DNA of 64,000 nt, from assembly GCA_013397865.1 (NCBI GenBank), contig VZTI01000620.1, positions 469,776 through 533,775 on the forward strand, written 5' to 3'. The stretch comes from Struthidea cinerea (Eukaryota > Chordata > Aves > Passeriformes > Corcoracidae). The notes under the pieces were generated by a model. It was not told the origin of the DNA. It saw only the letters and a program-made list of their open reading frames with translations, and did not search any database. A program made the position numbers and the translations under genes. This document shows positions 1 through 15,400 of this stretch, one piece after another; position 1 is the first letter of the stretch; each line of letters begins with the position of its first letter.

Positions 1-133
1 TTTCATGTAAGAAAACTCAAGAGATTTATGTTCAAGAGACTCAAGGATGCAATGAATTTTAAAGTACTTTCAACCTGAAAAAGACCCAGTCAACTGCCAT
101 ATGAGTAACCAATCTCGATCTACTATATAATAC

Positions 134-158
134 ATATATATATATATATATATATATA
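134..158. repeat. (AT)n microsatellite
   Basis: About 12 AT units just downstream of CFAP47 exon 10, in intron 10. Confidence 0.95.
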
Positions 159-199
159 AAAATTTGTGGGTTTAAATACTAGATTCACATAATTTTTAC

Positions 200-413
200 C
201 TGTACTTTTTATTCCATTCACTAGGCCTAAGGCTGGCTGCACGATCATTAGGAAAAGCTATAAGCGCATCATCCTTACAATTCCTGTTTTTCCGGTGAGT
301 ATGAATTTGTGTTTGGGTTGATTTAAGGATTGCCACAGGTGCTGTATCACTGAGCTGTCCTGTGCCACGAGCTACAAACTGTCCAGTTGCATTGGAAATC
401 AAGGGTGTTAGAC
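200..413 (-). CDS. CFAP47: CFAP47 exon 10
   Basis: The exon is 214 nt. The acceptor is GAATTTTAAG, with a weak pyrimidine tract, and the donor is CAG|GTAAAA. It encodes GLTPLISNATGQFVARGTGQ and ends ASLRPSEWNKKYR. It is basic and polar and looks like a linker outside the Ig-like modules. It leaves two bases for an exon that lies outside the window. Confidence 0.87.
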
Positions 414-3400
414 CTTAAAATTCAAATAAAACATAAACTTAAACTAATATTCTCTAAATAAAATTCAACATATTAGAAAATATATCTAATTTACAATGGT
501 CTACCCAGAGTACAACAGTCAGTCACCCATCCCATTGTGTTTTCCTCAGAAAAGAGGGAAGTCATTCACACCATACCGAGTCAACTGCCTCCCTGGGCCT
601 GGATCACACAAACAAACAGCAGAGCTCAAAACAGCTGTGTCCAGCTGTGATGCTTTGTCTTGCACAGACGCATCATCAGACACTCAGAGCTGCCTGTCAC
701 AACGCCTCTGTCACAACGCTGTCCTAAAGCTTGTCTTAAGGGCTGCAAACAGGCATGAATTTTGACAAAAACTCCCAAGGTATAACAACGAAAAGACAGC
801 TCAGATCTTTTTCACTCTAGTTTTAGAAAAGCCCATCCACATGAACATTAAAAACTATGGCAGAAATAAAGTTATACTTCAACTTCCCTTTCCTGCCTCA
901 TCTGAAAAAAAAAAAAACTGATCATCAAATATATTTGTTTTACCCACTTTAGCCTTACTTTAATCCAAAATGGCTACCAAAAGAAACCCAACCAAAAAAT
1001 CAAAAACTACTTTCCATCTTCTAAGTCACAGAAGTGATTACAAGTTTCACTGGCCAGAAAAGCACAGTTTGCAAGAAGTTTCATTCCAGTCTCTCCCCTG
1101 CCTTCACCCGAATACAGAGACAAAAGTACACATACTCATCCACAGAGAGTGGGAGAAGATAACAGGAAGATATAGAACCATCTAGAAAAGGATCAGAAAA
1201 AAACAAAATAATTTTTCCTCCACACTGCAATGAAGCTTAAAAGCAAAACACAGATATCCCTCGTAACCTCTTTATAAACCTGCAAAAGGGAGCAGAATGG
1301 GGACATTATAGAGCAAATGGCAGACAAGAGCTTGTAGAAAGCCCGAAAAACTTGAATACTGTAGGTGCTAAAAAGCTAGAAGCAGAGAAATTCTTCAGCC
1401 TTTTCTCAATATTCTGTGAGCAGACTGTCTTTCCTATGTAAACTATTTTAAACAAGGTCACAGTTTCATAAACTTCTTGCACTCGCAAGTTGTTTTGCAA
1501 GATTGTTATGGCTTTGACTTCGAAACTATTTTGGAATAGGTCTCTTAAAACTTGGCCATTCCTCTCAAGGGGTGGATGGCCGAGGAACCAATTATCTATT
1601 GCCACTCAACACACTTTTTGCGATCTATCCTATATAGTAGTCAGAAAATTATTAAAGAAGAAGCTTCGGCTTCCACTGTTCATGAGCCTGGACTCTGTGT
1701 CGTTTTCTTTATGCGCCTCGGACGTAACAGCGACATGAATACTACATTAAATCTTTGATCCACAGAAATCACTTCTTTTAATTGTGTTTCTGAAGCAGGA
1801 AAACTGAAGGAGCTCTGGATTTCAATAATAAAACAAAGAAATTGCCAAACTTCAGTTTCTCATCAATTCTTGATAGCCATGGATTGGCAATACTTTCCTG
1901 AAAGTATCAGGAATGCCCAGTGACTTATCAACCATTCTGGCACTTGTAGGAAGAACAGCATTTTATCAAAACTTTCCAGTAACTTCCTCTTTTTCCCACA
2001 ATGGAAAAAAGGGGTATTGCCTTCCTGTTTCTCATTAGGGAGTACATCTTCAAGCTGGCAGCAGCTAAAGAGAATTCAAGCTCCTCTCCACATCAACACA
2101 CACGCATCAGTGCACAGGACAAGCCCATTGCACTGGTGCTGCAGAGGCTGAAGCACATTTGATGCTAGAAAAAATCATGTCTGCCATGACTGGTTTATAA
2201 TCCAGTGACAGCTTAGTCAAATCTACTGTAAAATGTTTGTTTGTAGAAAACATTTGGAACACAAGGAACAAATTAAAGGCTAATTATTGCACATCCTGGA
2301 AGATTCTTTATGCTGGCACAGGCTTCACAAGATGGGAAGAGTCAGTGGACACAGGACAGGTAGCAGGCTGTATGAACTGGCAAATTCATCTGGCAGTAGT
2401 AACTTTGAATCGATAAAGAACATCCTGTTATCTTTCCTAAGTTCTTCCTGTGCTTTAGATATCTCTCAATTTATTCCTGAAACATCTTAGCACTGTGCAG
2501 CAGCATTGCTTGCAAAAACTAAACCCTATAAAAGTTAGATAATCACATGATGAAAACTTACGCTTTAAAAGTTCAATTTTTTATAAATTTATGGGAGGGT
2601 GTACCATTATTCTAGCCATTGTTTTGTAGTCTTATGGGACATATGTTATACAACTGAGCATTCCCTGAAGTCCCAAAGAGATATTACCTTTTACAAGCAA
2701 AGTAAACATAGCAAAAAATTCTCTTCTAAAATGCTAAAAATGTGCTTTTAAAACATTTTATCACTTGCCACTTACGTTTTTAGCATCTTACCAGGATTAA
2801 TTGTGAATAGAACGCTTTTTCGTTTAGATTTGCACACACCAAGTAAGGTCAAATATATTTGATGAAAGGATCTTGTCTTCAAAGCATCTACATTATTTTT
2901 ATCTACACCTGTACCAATGATATCAATAATTTGTTTCATCTCAAATGTTCCTATTTGACGTGGAGAAAATGAAAACGTCACTTCCTGGAAAAGAAGACTC
3001 ATTATAAGACATATGAGGCAGAAAAGAGTCAAGTTCTATGTAATTCTCTATATGATTGAGTCACTGAGTCACTTCTCTCCACACTTACCTCTAAGACAGG
3101 TGTTCAAAACTGGGCTTGCAGAATATACCAACAGGCACATAAAAATTAGCAATATAAGGTAACATGAAAGTGTGACACATTAGAACACAACAAAGTCTCA
3201 TTTGGTCACTTCTGAGAGAAATCTTGTGCCCTGAATTACAAGTTTGGGAAATTGTAAATGTTCCCATATTTGACTTATTTTTTGGCAAGGTTTCTTCCAT
3301 TAAAAGAAATGTTATCTTACTTGAATATTTTTTATTTACTGAAACAAATTAAAAGTATCCTGCAAAAATATTTGAGTATAAGTCAATCTTCTCAAACCAG

Positions 3401-6400
3401 TAAAATTAAAAAGAAAAAATTACAGATAGGAAAAACCCCTTTAAAGTTGCCTTAGTACTACAATTTTTGTTTTCGAATTTAAAATAACATTTGTTGCTTG
3501 CAGGAATACAAGAAAAAACATTAAGAGACTGTACAAAAAGATAAAAAAATATATTTGGCTGATATTAAAAGTCATTGCTACTGAAATGAAATTCCTCTGG
3601 TGTACTTTCAAGAAATTCCACTGCTAACCATTGTGAAATAATCTGCACAGTTACATAACCTAAGAGAAAGAGAGAATTACCTTTTCAGATTTTATTTTAA
3701 GTTTTCCTCTTTCAGGAGAAATATTGAAGTGAGCAGTCCTGCGGAAGCTGAACGTTACTGGAAGGAACTCGGATTCATTTTTCATTGTGCACACAACTTG
3801 TGTTTGTTCACCCAAATAACACTCCTTAAAATCAATTACTGTTCCTGGCTTAAAAGTTAACATCACAGGAAACCCAGAACCCATCAAAGCTAAGTCCACG
3901 TGGCGAGAATGACTCCCTGCATCAGACAAACAAAAACAAGCGAACAAAAAAAACCCCTCTCACACCCATCATCTCACTAACAGAAAAGCCGTGCTGTAGT
4001 TGTCTAGTCACAAAAACAAAATAATACCACAAAGCAGTATGTTTCATAATGCAGTTTTTATAAACCTAACACAGAGATCTTTACTTATAATAGCTGTTAG
4101 ACAATGTATTCCCTCAGTAAGGAGGTTGAGGATGATCACACATGAACTTGAAAATGCACAAAACTGGTATTACAAAAGTGCTGGGGGCTTTTTATGTCCT
4201 TCAAATAATTTCATTTATAATTACTATAATTTATAAGGAAGTTGTAGGTGTTCATTCATGACACACATGAAACCCTCCCTTCTACTCACTGTTCAAAGAG
4301 GTTTTGATGCTGAAGCCTTAAAGATGCAAGTTAATTTATTTGTGTTGATACAAACAAACAAACAAAAAAGCAGACTTACCATAAAACTATTATGATGATC
4401 AAGAATTTTTTTAAAAATTAAAATATCAAGATATGCAATTTTATCATCCATATATATATATATTTCTGATGATGACTATACATTTCTAACATACTTGTGC
4501 TTGCTGTGGCACCATCACCGAGGGTCTGCAAACAGCCACCTCTCTTCCCAACAGTTTCAAATCTCAGAAACAGGACATAATCTTGAACCAGTGATGAGTC
4601 ATTCACTTCAAAGTCTCTTTCAAATTTTCTGTAAGAATCACAATCTCTAATTAAAAGATGGGGAAAAAAAAATAAACCTCCAAACCCAACCCACAAAAAA
4701 TTAAGATATATTTTTGAACATTCAGTCTGGCCTCTTTGCTGTCAGTAACAGCTCGAACAAATGATCTTTACACTTCCTTTCAGAAAAGGCAAATAGTAAC
4801 AAATTTAAATTCATCAATATCTGTGTGCTTATTATACTGGTAATTTGATATCTTTTCCAGTCTACAACAGTTTTCTAAACTAATATCACATGCATAATAA
4901 CTACCTGTATTCAGATTTTAAGTAAGGGAAAATGGCAAGACCACATTTGCTTTTTCTTTTCCTAATCCAAGAAGAAATGTTTCTTTATGTTTAGTTATTG
5001 GTTTCGCTTTAGGTTGTTTTTTGGGTTTTTTTTTTAATGAGACGACAGCTCTCCGAAATGTTTCACTCTCTTGGTGGTTAATATACGGCAAAATCTAATA
5101 AAATTCTTATTTGCACAAAACCAGCTTAACCAACTCTTGCTCCAAATACACCCTTAGTGTATTATAAAATATAAAATCATAGAAACACTTCAGACTTTGC
5201 TTCCTTATTTGCAGAATCACACCAAGAAATTTCTTTAACACACATAAACACATCAGAAATTATTTGCAGACATATTAGCTCAAAATTATTTTCTCTAACA
5301 CAGCTTGCAGAGCAGTGCAGACCAATCAACTTGTGCGTGTGTGTGCATTTAATTGGTATCACTCACTCACTTGGGACTAAAGCACAGTGTAACCAAAGAT
5401 TTCTCATAAGGCAGCAAAGTTCCTTGATCGGGAATGCACAAGATCAAGGTGGAAACATCTACATCTCTATTTTTCAAGTTTAAGTCTTGTAAAACAGCAT
5501 CTGTACTCCCCTGAAGATCTGTTCCCTAAAAAAAATCAAAATATGGAATAGTTCAGCCTGTTCTTCTTTCCCTTTTGTGGTTTTTTTCCTACACATACAT
5601 TTTCATGTACAACAAATAGAAAGACGTAACACAGGAAACAGTGTTGACTGAGTTACACATCACATGGCTAATTAACCAATTTTTAAATCTATTTCATGTC
5701 AATGTTTTGAATTCTCTTTTTTAAACATGATTCTCACCCAGATTATTTCACTGTCTGAGAAAAACAAATGAAACCACAGATGATTGACATCTTAGAATTC
5801 AAAGTGTATTTTGATAACTCCTACTAAGTAATTAGAAAAAAAAAACAAGTAGGATTTAAAGCAAAATTGCTAAAACAAAAACCTCAACAAAACTACAAGA
5901 ACCACACTCAGGAAATGCACTTAGCATTGTTATGGTTAAAATATCACATAGTGAAACAGAAATAATTGAAAAACTCAAGTCTAGGTTTAAATTAAAGTAA
6001 AAAACGTTGGTGGGACAGAAGTTTCGGAAAGCCTATTGATCAGGAAAAGCTACAACAAAGTAAACAAGACTAGAAGGTGAATGTTGAGAAATAAAAAATG
6101 CAAATGCAGAAATGAAAACAAGTTTTCAACTAAAATAAAAACCAGAGCAGTTTCTTACCATCTCTCCTCCAATGGCATTGTCTTCCAGTACAGCTACCCA
6201 ATCCATACACTCAGGGCTTTCATTGTATAAGTTTATTTGTTCAGACTTTGAAGTCCCAAAGTAAAGAGGTCCAAAGTTAATGCATTTCAGTACTTTTTCA
6301 CAAGACACTCCAAGAACTTTAAGAACTTGTTCAACCACAACACCTTTGATCCATACTTCAGTGCAGCCACGACTTTCCAACTCCACTCTGCCAGTAAGAG

Positions 6401-9400
6401 TAACAAGCAGCAACACATAATGTAGAGAGGTGTGAGAAAAAATCAGTTTGGTTAGTTTGGTTTGTATTAGAATACGTGCAAAAAAAAAAAAAAAGACCCA
6501 ATCCAAGTATTCAAATCACTGGCTTTCCATAGATAAAGTGGGGAGAGCAGGGCAGAGGGCATGTCCTTGACAATTGTCTTACAGGAATATCACCAATCAG
6601 GAAAAATCACACCTTACACAGTGGAGTTTTGGGGTTGTTTTGTTTTTTGACTTTTTCTAAATGTTTGACATGATAGGAATGACATCTGCAAAGATTAGGA
6701 GGTGTCCACAGACAATATACGCTGCTCTTATCCCTCAGGAGTCTTTGTATCTAAATACCAATTTTAGCATATAATACCTAATTTTCTCATAGGGAACTGG
6801 AGCTAGAAGTTCATCTGAATAAGCATGAAATAACTGCAGCTGTTCCTGCCTGGGAGCTTCATCTTGATGACACCACAAATGACCAACAGATCATACAGAT
6901 GTTGTACAAATTTTTGTTATTAGAATTCTACCGGAACAAAGCACATTTGTTCTTGATGAACAAAAGAATCAAGTAGAAATACACCCCATTTTTCAAACAG
7001 AATAATCTGTCCTTATGAATAGCCTCTGAGCTGAAAACAAAATTTTAATTTAAAAAAATATACATATCTTGGTTTTCAATAGTCACATGTATAACTACAC
7101 AAGGGATCTGGGAGAGGATCTCAAACTCTCTGAATATCATCTTTCAACTTTTGAAGAGAAGATTCCACTGAGAAAAAGTTTGCTTGCACATAGAAGGTAA
7201 ATGTTTATAGACAACATGGTAAATGGAAATAACCATGGTGTTTTCATGAAAATTGTACTCTCTCCCAATCAAATTCCTGTCAAATACCCATGGCAAGACT
7301 TTAAATATCACCCTGTTTAAGCATATATGTACACCTGTATACATATATATTAATATATTTGTGCAAGGCTTGGCAAGAAAACATAACATTTCATTCAGTC
7401 TAAAGAATATAACAATAACTACTGGGAAACACCAAATTTCACTGACAGAATTAAGCAGAATTTAAGGCAGGAAATGGGTGCAGGATGAAACCTGAGCTCT
7501 GTGTAGTTGTTTTCTCAGCTGAATAGATAAATTATCTACTAGATTGCATGAAACAGTAGCCATTTCCCAAGATGAGGTGAAGAAAATAGTGGTGGCAGCC
7601 TGGACAGCACAAGCGAAGCAGAAAGCAGGACACGTAGCAACCAAAGGGTTGAAAGTTAGTAGCCAAAGAAAGCATGGTGTGAAGGAGGATGTAACTGAAG
7701 CAATAGCACAGATACCACCCTGCCTGTCACTCTTAGGAGAATTTTTCTCCTGTCCTTTCATTTCCTTTTCCAACAGGCCAAAATCAAGAATAAGACTAAC
7801 TGAACTTAAAGTTTATCTTAAGTTAAAATTAAATGGAAAACTTCCATAGTCACCAAATTAAAAAAAAAAAACAAAAAAACACCAACCAAAAAAAACCTCA
7901 ACCCACAAGAACTCCAAACCCTGAACCAAAACAAAAACAAAACACCCAACAAACCAACCACACCCTATTCCCACATTGCCCAGAGAGGTTGTGGACTTCC
8001 CATCACTGCAAGTTCTCAAGGATAGGCTGGATGTGGCTCTGAGCAACGTGGTCTGGTAGAAAGTCCCTGTCCATGGCAGGAGGATTGGAACCACAGGACT
8101 TAAATGTCCTTCCAAGCCAAACCATTCTATGATTCTATAAGGTAAGCATTTAACAGCAATCTACTCCTACAAGAGTTAGTGTTGCAAATACATTCCCTCC
8201 AGTGAAAATAAGTTACATCAAAGAACACCATAATGTTTCAAAGACTCCTGAAACATATACAGTTAAAACAAAACAAGCAGTTACAGAAGCTAAGAAAAGT
8301 AAGGAACACAGGATGTTCAGAAAGGTGAAAAATACAAAAGCTCCTGGTTAGTTTTATTCCGAAAAACGTGCAAACATCCCAGATCATTAAAAATTATGAA
8401 AGATTTTTATTAACTCAGCCAGGTATACAATTTATGCATCACTTTTCTGTGGAGATAATATAACAATCAAATAATTTAATAAAACTAAATATTAAAGACA
8501 GCAACTGATGCTTAGGTACTTAAATTTTAGATAAAAATTCACAATAAAGACAAAAATTAATAACAGACAAAAATGGAATTTATAGAGCTGTATTTCTTTA
8601 GTCATACACTCACTTCATCACTTCTTTGATGACTCCGGGTGCATCTGTGCAGATATCCACTTTAATTGTCCTTACTGATCTTGGCTTTACCACTCCTCTG
8701 ATAGGTTTTATGTTAAGCAGGACAACCCCATCATATGATATTCTAAATACACCTAAAAAAACCCCAGAGCAATAAACAGAATGCTACAAATATAAAGCTG
8801 TAGATTTATATGCTCCTATGACATGCTTGAAATTACACAAAACATAATGCAGATGTTCACAAGCACTATATTTTCCTATGAGAACAGGAAACATAGAGTT
8901 AACCTTTTTAAAAGCTATTTCTAAAAGAGAGTAAACATTATTTCCAGGCTTTACTTATTACACCCACATGTCCAGTTCTATTTTGCAAGCTGTGATTGTA
9001 ACAGGTAAGATACTCACATTCCAAAAAAAAGTGACTATATCATAAAGCAGCTGTAAGCAACATTTTCAAGTTATACAAAGCTCTAAGAAGATACAGCAGC
9101 CAGAAAATTAAGTGCATATCACAGGTAACAACAGCTTCTATGATTTGGTCTGTATCCAACACAACTTACTGCAGAAGAAAACAGTAAGTATTTCTAGGTT
9201 ATATTTTTTTAAATGCAAAAAAACCCTGTATATAACAAACAATGTTAATTATCTGTCATTATATAATAGACACAAAGAAGCTGTTTAAAATGTACCAAAA
9301 AATGCACTGTTTGATTTCATAGAAATCATAACCTCTGATATGAGATCAGAAACAGGAACAAAGGACTTGTTTAGTGCATGGGATGACAAGTTAAATGCAA

Positions 9401-12400
9401 TTCTCAAGTCTCAGGCCAGCACAGAGTACTTTCTGCTCATAGAGTTTACGTGCTGTACTGTGACCTGCTGTACTATGATTTACAGAGCCTACAGAAACAC
9501 AGACTCAGCTGCTCTTCCCTTGTCTGCCCTCAAGACATTCTTTACCAACCATCACCTTCTTTCTAATTTTCATTCCATCCTATAAAACTCCACCATGCAG
9601 CCTGCATGTATCATTCAACAGAGTTCATAATTAGACAGTTCCCTATACAATATGAAAAAAATAATACCATACAAATTAGTTGTAGATGCATACGTACTGT
9701 AGGTTATCTCATTTTCTTTAACTACTTATAACTGCTAAAAGTAATAATTTAGCATGTATGAGAAAGACATTATATAGACTACATACTACATCTTTAAGTT
9801 GAACTGGCTAGGACCCACCCCTCCCTCCCCCCCCAGTAACTTCTCCTTTTGCTTCATGGGGAAAAAAATGTTAAAATCTGCTTTATCTAGACAGAAATTT
9901 GATTTTTTCTTTTTGGTTTTGTTGGTTTGGTGTTTTTGTTTTGTTTTTTTTTTTTTTATAGTGCCACTCATCTCTGTGTTTCTGTAATCATGTGTTTTCT
10001 CTTGGTACAGTATTTCATATGAGAATCTAGGAGACAAATGTTCCCACAACCATGGCCTAATGCAAAAAAAGACAGCCTGTAATGTAACAACAGCTGTACA
10101 AATGAGGAACCAAAATAATTAACTGCCTTAAATTTGTTGTTTGAAACTCAGCATAGTTGCCAGCCTGCTTCTGGAGAAAGGTGTCTGCAGCTTTGTCCAC
10201 TGCAAAAGGCAATCAAACAGGTTATCTGGATCAGATAAGCATTCTTATGCTCCTTTGGCCATGTTTCTTACTCTCCTTGGAATAGTTGCTCACAGAAATT
10301 TAGGGATCTGCTTGTTGTAAAAGCTGTGGGATTTCAAAAGCTATGGCAGCAAGATAAAAGGCCTCTCATTATCTTACCAACAAATACACTTCAATTCCCA
10401 TCCTAGAGGACTTTAGCTCAGAAAGTGCAGGGAACTCACAGTTGTTTATTCAAGAGACAGGTCTGGGGATCACAGAAGCACAAAGCAAGGGCAGACGTGA
10501 TCTGCTGCTGTCTATGCTGGGCACACTAAGGCAATGAGCAACTATCATTTTTACATCTTTCAAATGGGACTCAAAAGTAGAGAACTCATAAAATTTTCAA
10601 AGTTCTAAAGTATCTTTTCTTTCCTAAATGGAAGCATAGTAGTGGCTACATAAACAGTGGGCCATGTACAACACCTGCAGCTACAATACTCATCATCAAC
10701 ATAACCCAAAATTTCAGTTAATTGCTACTTGGTCGCTGAAGTGTTAACTTGCATAAAGTTATGTTTTCCAATAAAATAAAATATTTGTATGATTTAATGC
10801 ATACTAAATATTTACCTGAAGTTGATCCACGGTTAGCAATACTAATCTCTTTAGTAATTAGTTCATTGTTTGCAATCATTTCACCAAAATCAATCTCTGA
10901 CTCTATTTCCAGACAACAGTACGGAATTAATCTGCAGAGAAAAGACAACATTGTATTTCCCAGAACTTGAAAATACCTTTGCTTTTTAAAAGAAATTTGA
11001 TTAAGCACTCCAGTGGAAGAGTTCTCCTTTAGTCCTAGCTGTCCTATCAAGGTTTTGGCAACTCACTTCAGCACTACAGCATACTCAGGGAAGAGAGGTA
11101 CTTATCTATCAGCCTGTTTAATGACTGACTATTCTAACTTTAAAACAATATAGCTTTAAACAATTAGTCAAAATTGAATGCACACATTTCTATTTCATTT
11201 TAAATACTTCATTACAGTACTTCAAATAAAACTATCATGGGTTAGTTGCATCACAAAATAAGACCAAATAATTCACCATAAGCTATTATGAGCTGCCTGA
11301 ACTAAAAGCAGTGAAGAAGCAGTGCCAGTGTCCTTTTACTGTCTTGTGTTTGATACATACTTTATGTAACTTCAGCAAAAGTTATTACAATAGACAGAAG
11401 TGGGTAATGACACAAGCCACGAGCTACTTCTATTATTTATTTAAAAGCCTCAGTCAGTGTGATGATATCACTGTATTGGATACTTTTTAGGCATAATGAA
11501 AAGAACATGCCTCAGGAAACTTGTATTTTAAAGACTCCAATAAAATGACATCTCTGATCTCACATAAAACTGTTTCAAATCAACTGGAATTTTTCATCAG
11601 CACAGCAGTCTATCTCTTCTTAGCCACAAACAGGAACATGCAGGAACAATTCCATCTCCTGATCTGTACTACATGCAATACAGAAGAATTAATGGAGAAG
11701 GAAAATAAATATCCTTGGTTGAGCGAGGTAGATCCTGCCCAAATACTCTATTGCATAAAGTGGAAGGGAAGAGGAAGGGACAGAGGCAAAAAACTGAATC
11801 AAGAAATGCCACAATAGAATTTGCTTTCAGAAATTTTAATATAATGTTTTTAATTATCTTTGATAGTTTATTGTAATGCAAAAAAAACCCCGCAGTAAAT
11901 TCTTGAAAGCAATGCTAGACCAGTAGGATGTGGCAAAAAACTCCCCCCAAAAAAATTTAAATAAAAAATAGGAATCATCTATCAAGATTAGAGTACACTC
12001 AAAACAATTGTAAAAATTTTACTTTCCAAGTATCCAGACATTCTTATAAGAAGCTTTACTGGAAAACTGAAACAAAAGTATATCTCCTCTCAAGATCCAA
12101 ATATCTCCCTTCCCAAGTGGACAGAAATAAGCATACATTCTAAATGCAATGAGATTTTGTAATAGATACGGACCTGTGCAAAAGGGAGGTAGTCAAGTTA
12201 AAAGGTTTGGGGTTAGTGTTTTAATACAGTGTGAGGTTTATTTGCTTGCTTTTGTTTGCTGGCTGGCTGGGGTTTTTTTATGAAGCTGGAATTTACTGCT
12301 TTTGCGTGACACAAAATACATTTTGGAAAACGCTGATTAAAAGAAATCATAAAGTATACTTTGTTTTTTCCAAACACACAAAAAGAAATTATTAAAGCCT

Positions 12401-15400
12401 GTCAACGTTTTCCCTGCAAAAGACACTTAAACATGAATGTCTTAGGTTACAATGTAAGATGTAACCAAAAGTACGTATTCTATCACCATCTGTTAAAACC
12501 AGTTGGGGCAGTGTTAGTCGTCTCTTCCGTGACACATCCCTGATCACTCCCTCTGGAGAGATACCTTCTGTTAATGGGCCATCCAGCCTCACTGCATGAC
12601 TCATCAAATTACATCATCCCACTGTGAGATGCTCCGCCCAAGGGGAGGAACCAAGCATTCCTACCTGGATACAATCTGAGGTCTGGAACACCACACTCGG
12701 TGCTTACCTACTGGGGTCCCAGAGGACAAGAGCTACATAACCACCACTGGACCTTCTGAGGAAGACCAGACCCTTCTACAGGATCACCACTTCAACAGAA
12801 CCACATCTATCACCTCAAAAGGAGTGCAGCCACCATTTAATCAGACTGCTACCACCACCCTGCCCCTGGCAGGGAGTCAGGTCGTATCCTGACTCTGTCA
12901 GTGTTTCTGTACTATTGCATTTATTTTTAATTTTCCTAATAAATTGTAGTTCTGACTTCGAGTCTCTCACTAGTTTGCTTACAAACTGGTACACACGAAG
13001 ATCTGAAATCTATTAATCTATTGGCAGTCCTTTCCAGAAAGGAATCACCAGTAGCATTATAATCCTAAATGGCCTTACCTTCACAATACTACCTTGATAA
13101 AAATTTTCAAAAATCCTTGAACAAGTGACATTGCTCTAAACCATGCACTGTATTTTTAGACTTAGGCAACATATGTTTCACTATAATCCAGATTTGCAAC
13201 TGTTATGAACAATTACTGTAAAATCTTTTGTATCAGTGATTCAGTACAAAGGGCAGACATTAAGAGTAGTTGTTGACTTGTCTAATAATACAGAATTCAA
13301 GATTATCAACATTATCACAACCAAGTTAGAATAAGGCAAAACTAACAACCCAGACTCTCTGTGATCTTAGAGGAACATCACACCAATGAACTTCTTACCC
13401 ATGTACTGTTCTGAAAAAAAAAGAAAAATCTTACTTTTGTAAGAAAACTTACTGTTTGCTTTCCATGCAATTGACAGACTAATTACAAAGCCATATCTGA
13501 TATGTATAAGTAAACTTCTCACAAGATTAAATTGCAAATATTAGGAGCAGCACATGAACTTTTGAATATCATACCCAAGCAGGGGGATATCAACTATGTC
13601 ATCATCTACTAAAAGAATTAATTTATCCTGAAGATCTTCTGCACGGTTGGGAGTATATTCCACAACAGCTTTAAATTGAAGTCCAGACGCAACAGGTTTT
13701 TCTGGATTTTCCGCAATCAATTTAAACTGAAATTTAAAAAAAAAAAGTTAATTGTTACACATTTCTAGATTAAAAAGGATATATGTGTAGTTTATTTTCA
13801 GAAGAACACAAACGTTGATTTAAAACTTACCATGAACTTGCATGTCGGCTTTTATCATTTTACCTCCCTATTTACCAAAATTCAGACTTTTTACGGGAAA
13901 AGAGAAAGACAGAATGAATTAGGAAAATTTTCTAGTCTTTCCAAGAGAGCTTTTCCCACCGTTGCAAAAAACCTTCTGAAGCAACACAAAATTAAATCAA
14001 CTATTATTCAGTGAAGAATATTTTTAGTGCTGGAGAAAATCACAAGGATTAAGTCTCAGTTCAAAGCAGAAACAAAACAGGACAGGTAAGAGTTTCCTGT
14101 AGGTCTGACTGACATCAACAGAAAGTCTCACTGCACACTGAAAATCTGCTTTAAAGGCACCTCCAGTCTTGGGGGTCAAATGAAAAAGAAAAAAACCAGA
14201 AGCAGCTGACAGAGAGCATCTTTTCCTCTCTCAGAAAAACAATGCTAGATTTGGTGTTAGTAACCATCTGTTTAAATCCAACACCTTTCCTTCAACAAAA
14301 GATACAAGTAACCCACTAACATAGAGGGAAATCCAGCATTTCCCACATTCCTAGGAAAGCCTCATAGCAAAGACTAGAGCTCCTCTGGTGGTTCAGTCTC
14401 CTTACAATTCACAGTACCCCATACACAGTGGTCTTCTGCTGTTTATGTCCAGTTTAAATACTTTTTATTTCTGAAAGACAGAAATACTTCCCAGTATTCT
14501 CTGTTTTCTGTTCTAATTTATGTTTTAAATATGCAAACATAATTTACTACTTGCTGTTTCTGTTGTCTGAGCATCTCCTTCTATTCCTTTAGAGTCCTCC
14601 TAGCAGTATAAATACTCAGCTAAAGGAAATGTGTTATGTCATGCACATCATGATTATGGGCTTGATATTGAAAGAGCAGCCATGTTTTAATTCTGAGGTG
14701 TGCAGAATGTATCTGTTCTCTAAAAAGAATTAAACATCCAAGCTTATTCATTTTATACAAGGCAAAACTAATACATTGTACCAAGAACATACAATACAGC
14801 CTATGGAAAACTGCTTTCTGAGCTTAATTCCTTGAAAGGCATTTCTTGGCCATGCACTATGACAGCTCAAGAAAGCTTATTTTTCAGTGCGTGCACTCTG
14901 TGTATGTAATGCATCAGAATGTACTTCAGAGGAGTCATACACTTCAAGAGCCTTGTAATCACAGATAGCAACACAAGGTCTGGAAATAAGAAGGGGCAAC
15001 ACAACAGACCTTCCTGGAACTGAGGGTGTGAAGTGGAATCTTGTTCCCTAGCTGTCATCTTGGTCGTCTCATGTACAATGGCATAAAAATATACAGCAAA
15101 AGGCAAGAGTTAATCACAGAGGGAAAAAACCACAAAGCTATGATTTAGCAACCTTTTCTCTTTTCTAAAATTGACTCTGCCTTTTCACTTCTGGAGCACA
15201 TGAAAAATTGATAAGGCTGATGAAAACTAACAAAACAGAATGAGCACAGCCCTACCAAATCAAGCACTCTCGACAGTTTCCAGCTCATACCAAAAGTCTT
15301 CACCTACAGTTTAATAAGAATCAAGCCCTCAAAAAGAAAGGCTCACTACTCAGTGAAATTATTCAAGGTACTTCAATTGTCTGAAAATCATATTTATGAC

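Larger units (their letters stand above)
2985..6158 (-). other. CFAP47 introns 5-8 (with exons 6, 7 and 8 between)
   Basis: The introns are 2985-3680, 3917-4494, 4629-5370 and 5526-6158. All are short and AT-rich, with a (TA)n run at about 4449-4463. No other features are seen. Confidence 0.85.
6388..8613 (-). other. CFAP47 intron 4
   Basis: It contains the A-rich tract and the CR1 tail listed separately. A 101-codon plus-strand open frame at 7544-7849 has no recognisable family and is probably chance. Confidence 0.8.

Noticed and set aside
1306..1605. 99-codon minus-strand open frame
   Set aside because: It lies within the ERV LTR, and the same frame recurs in copy B at 31528. It is a by-product of the LTR, not a gene.
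7544..7849. 101-codon plus-strand open frame in intron 4
   Set aside because: There is no family resemblance or splice context and it ends in the A-rich tract; chance is the simplest explanation.
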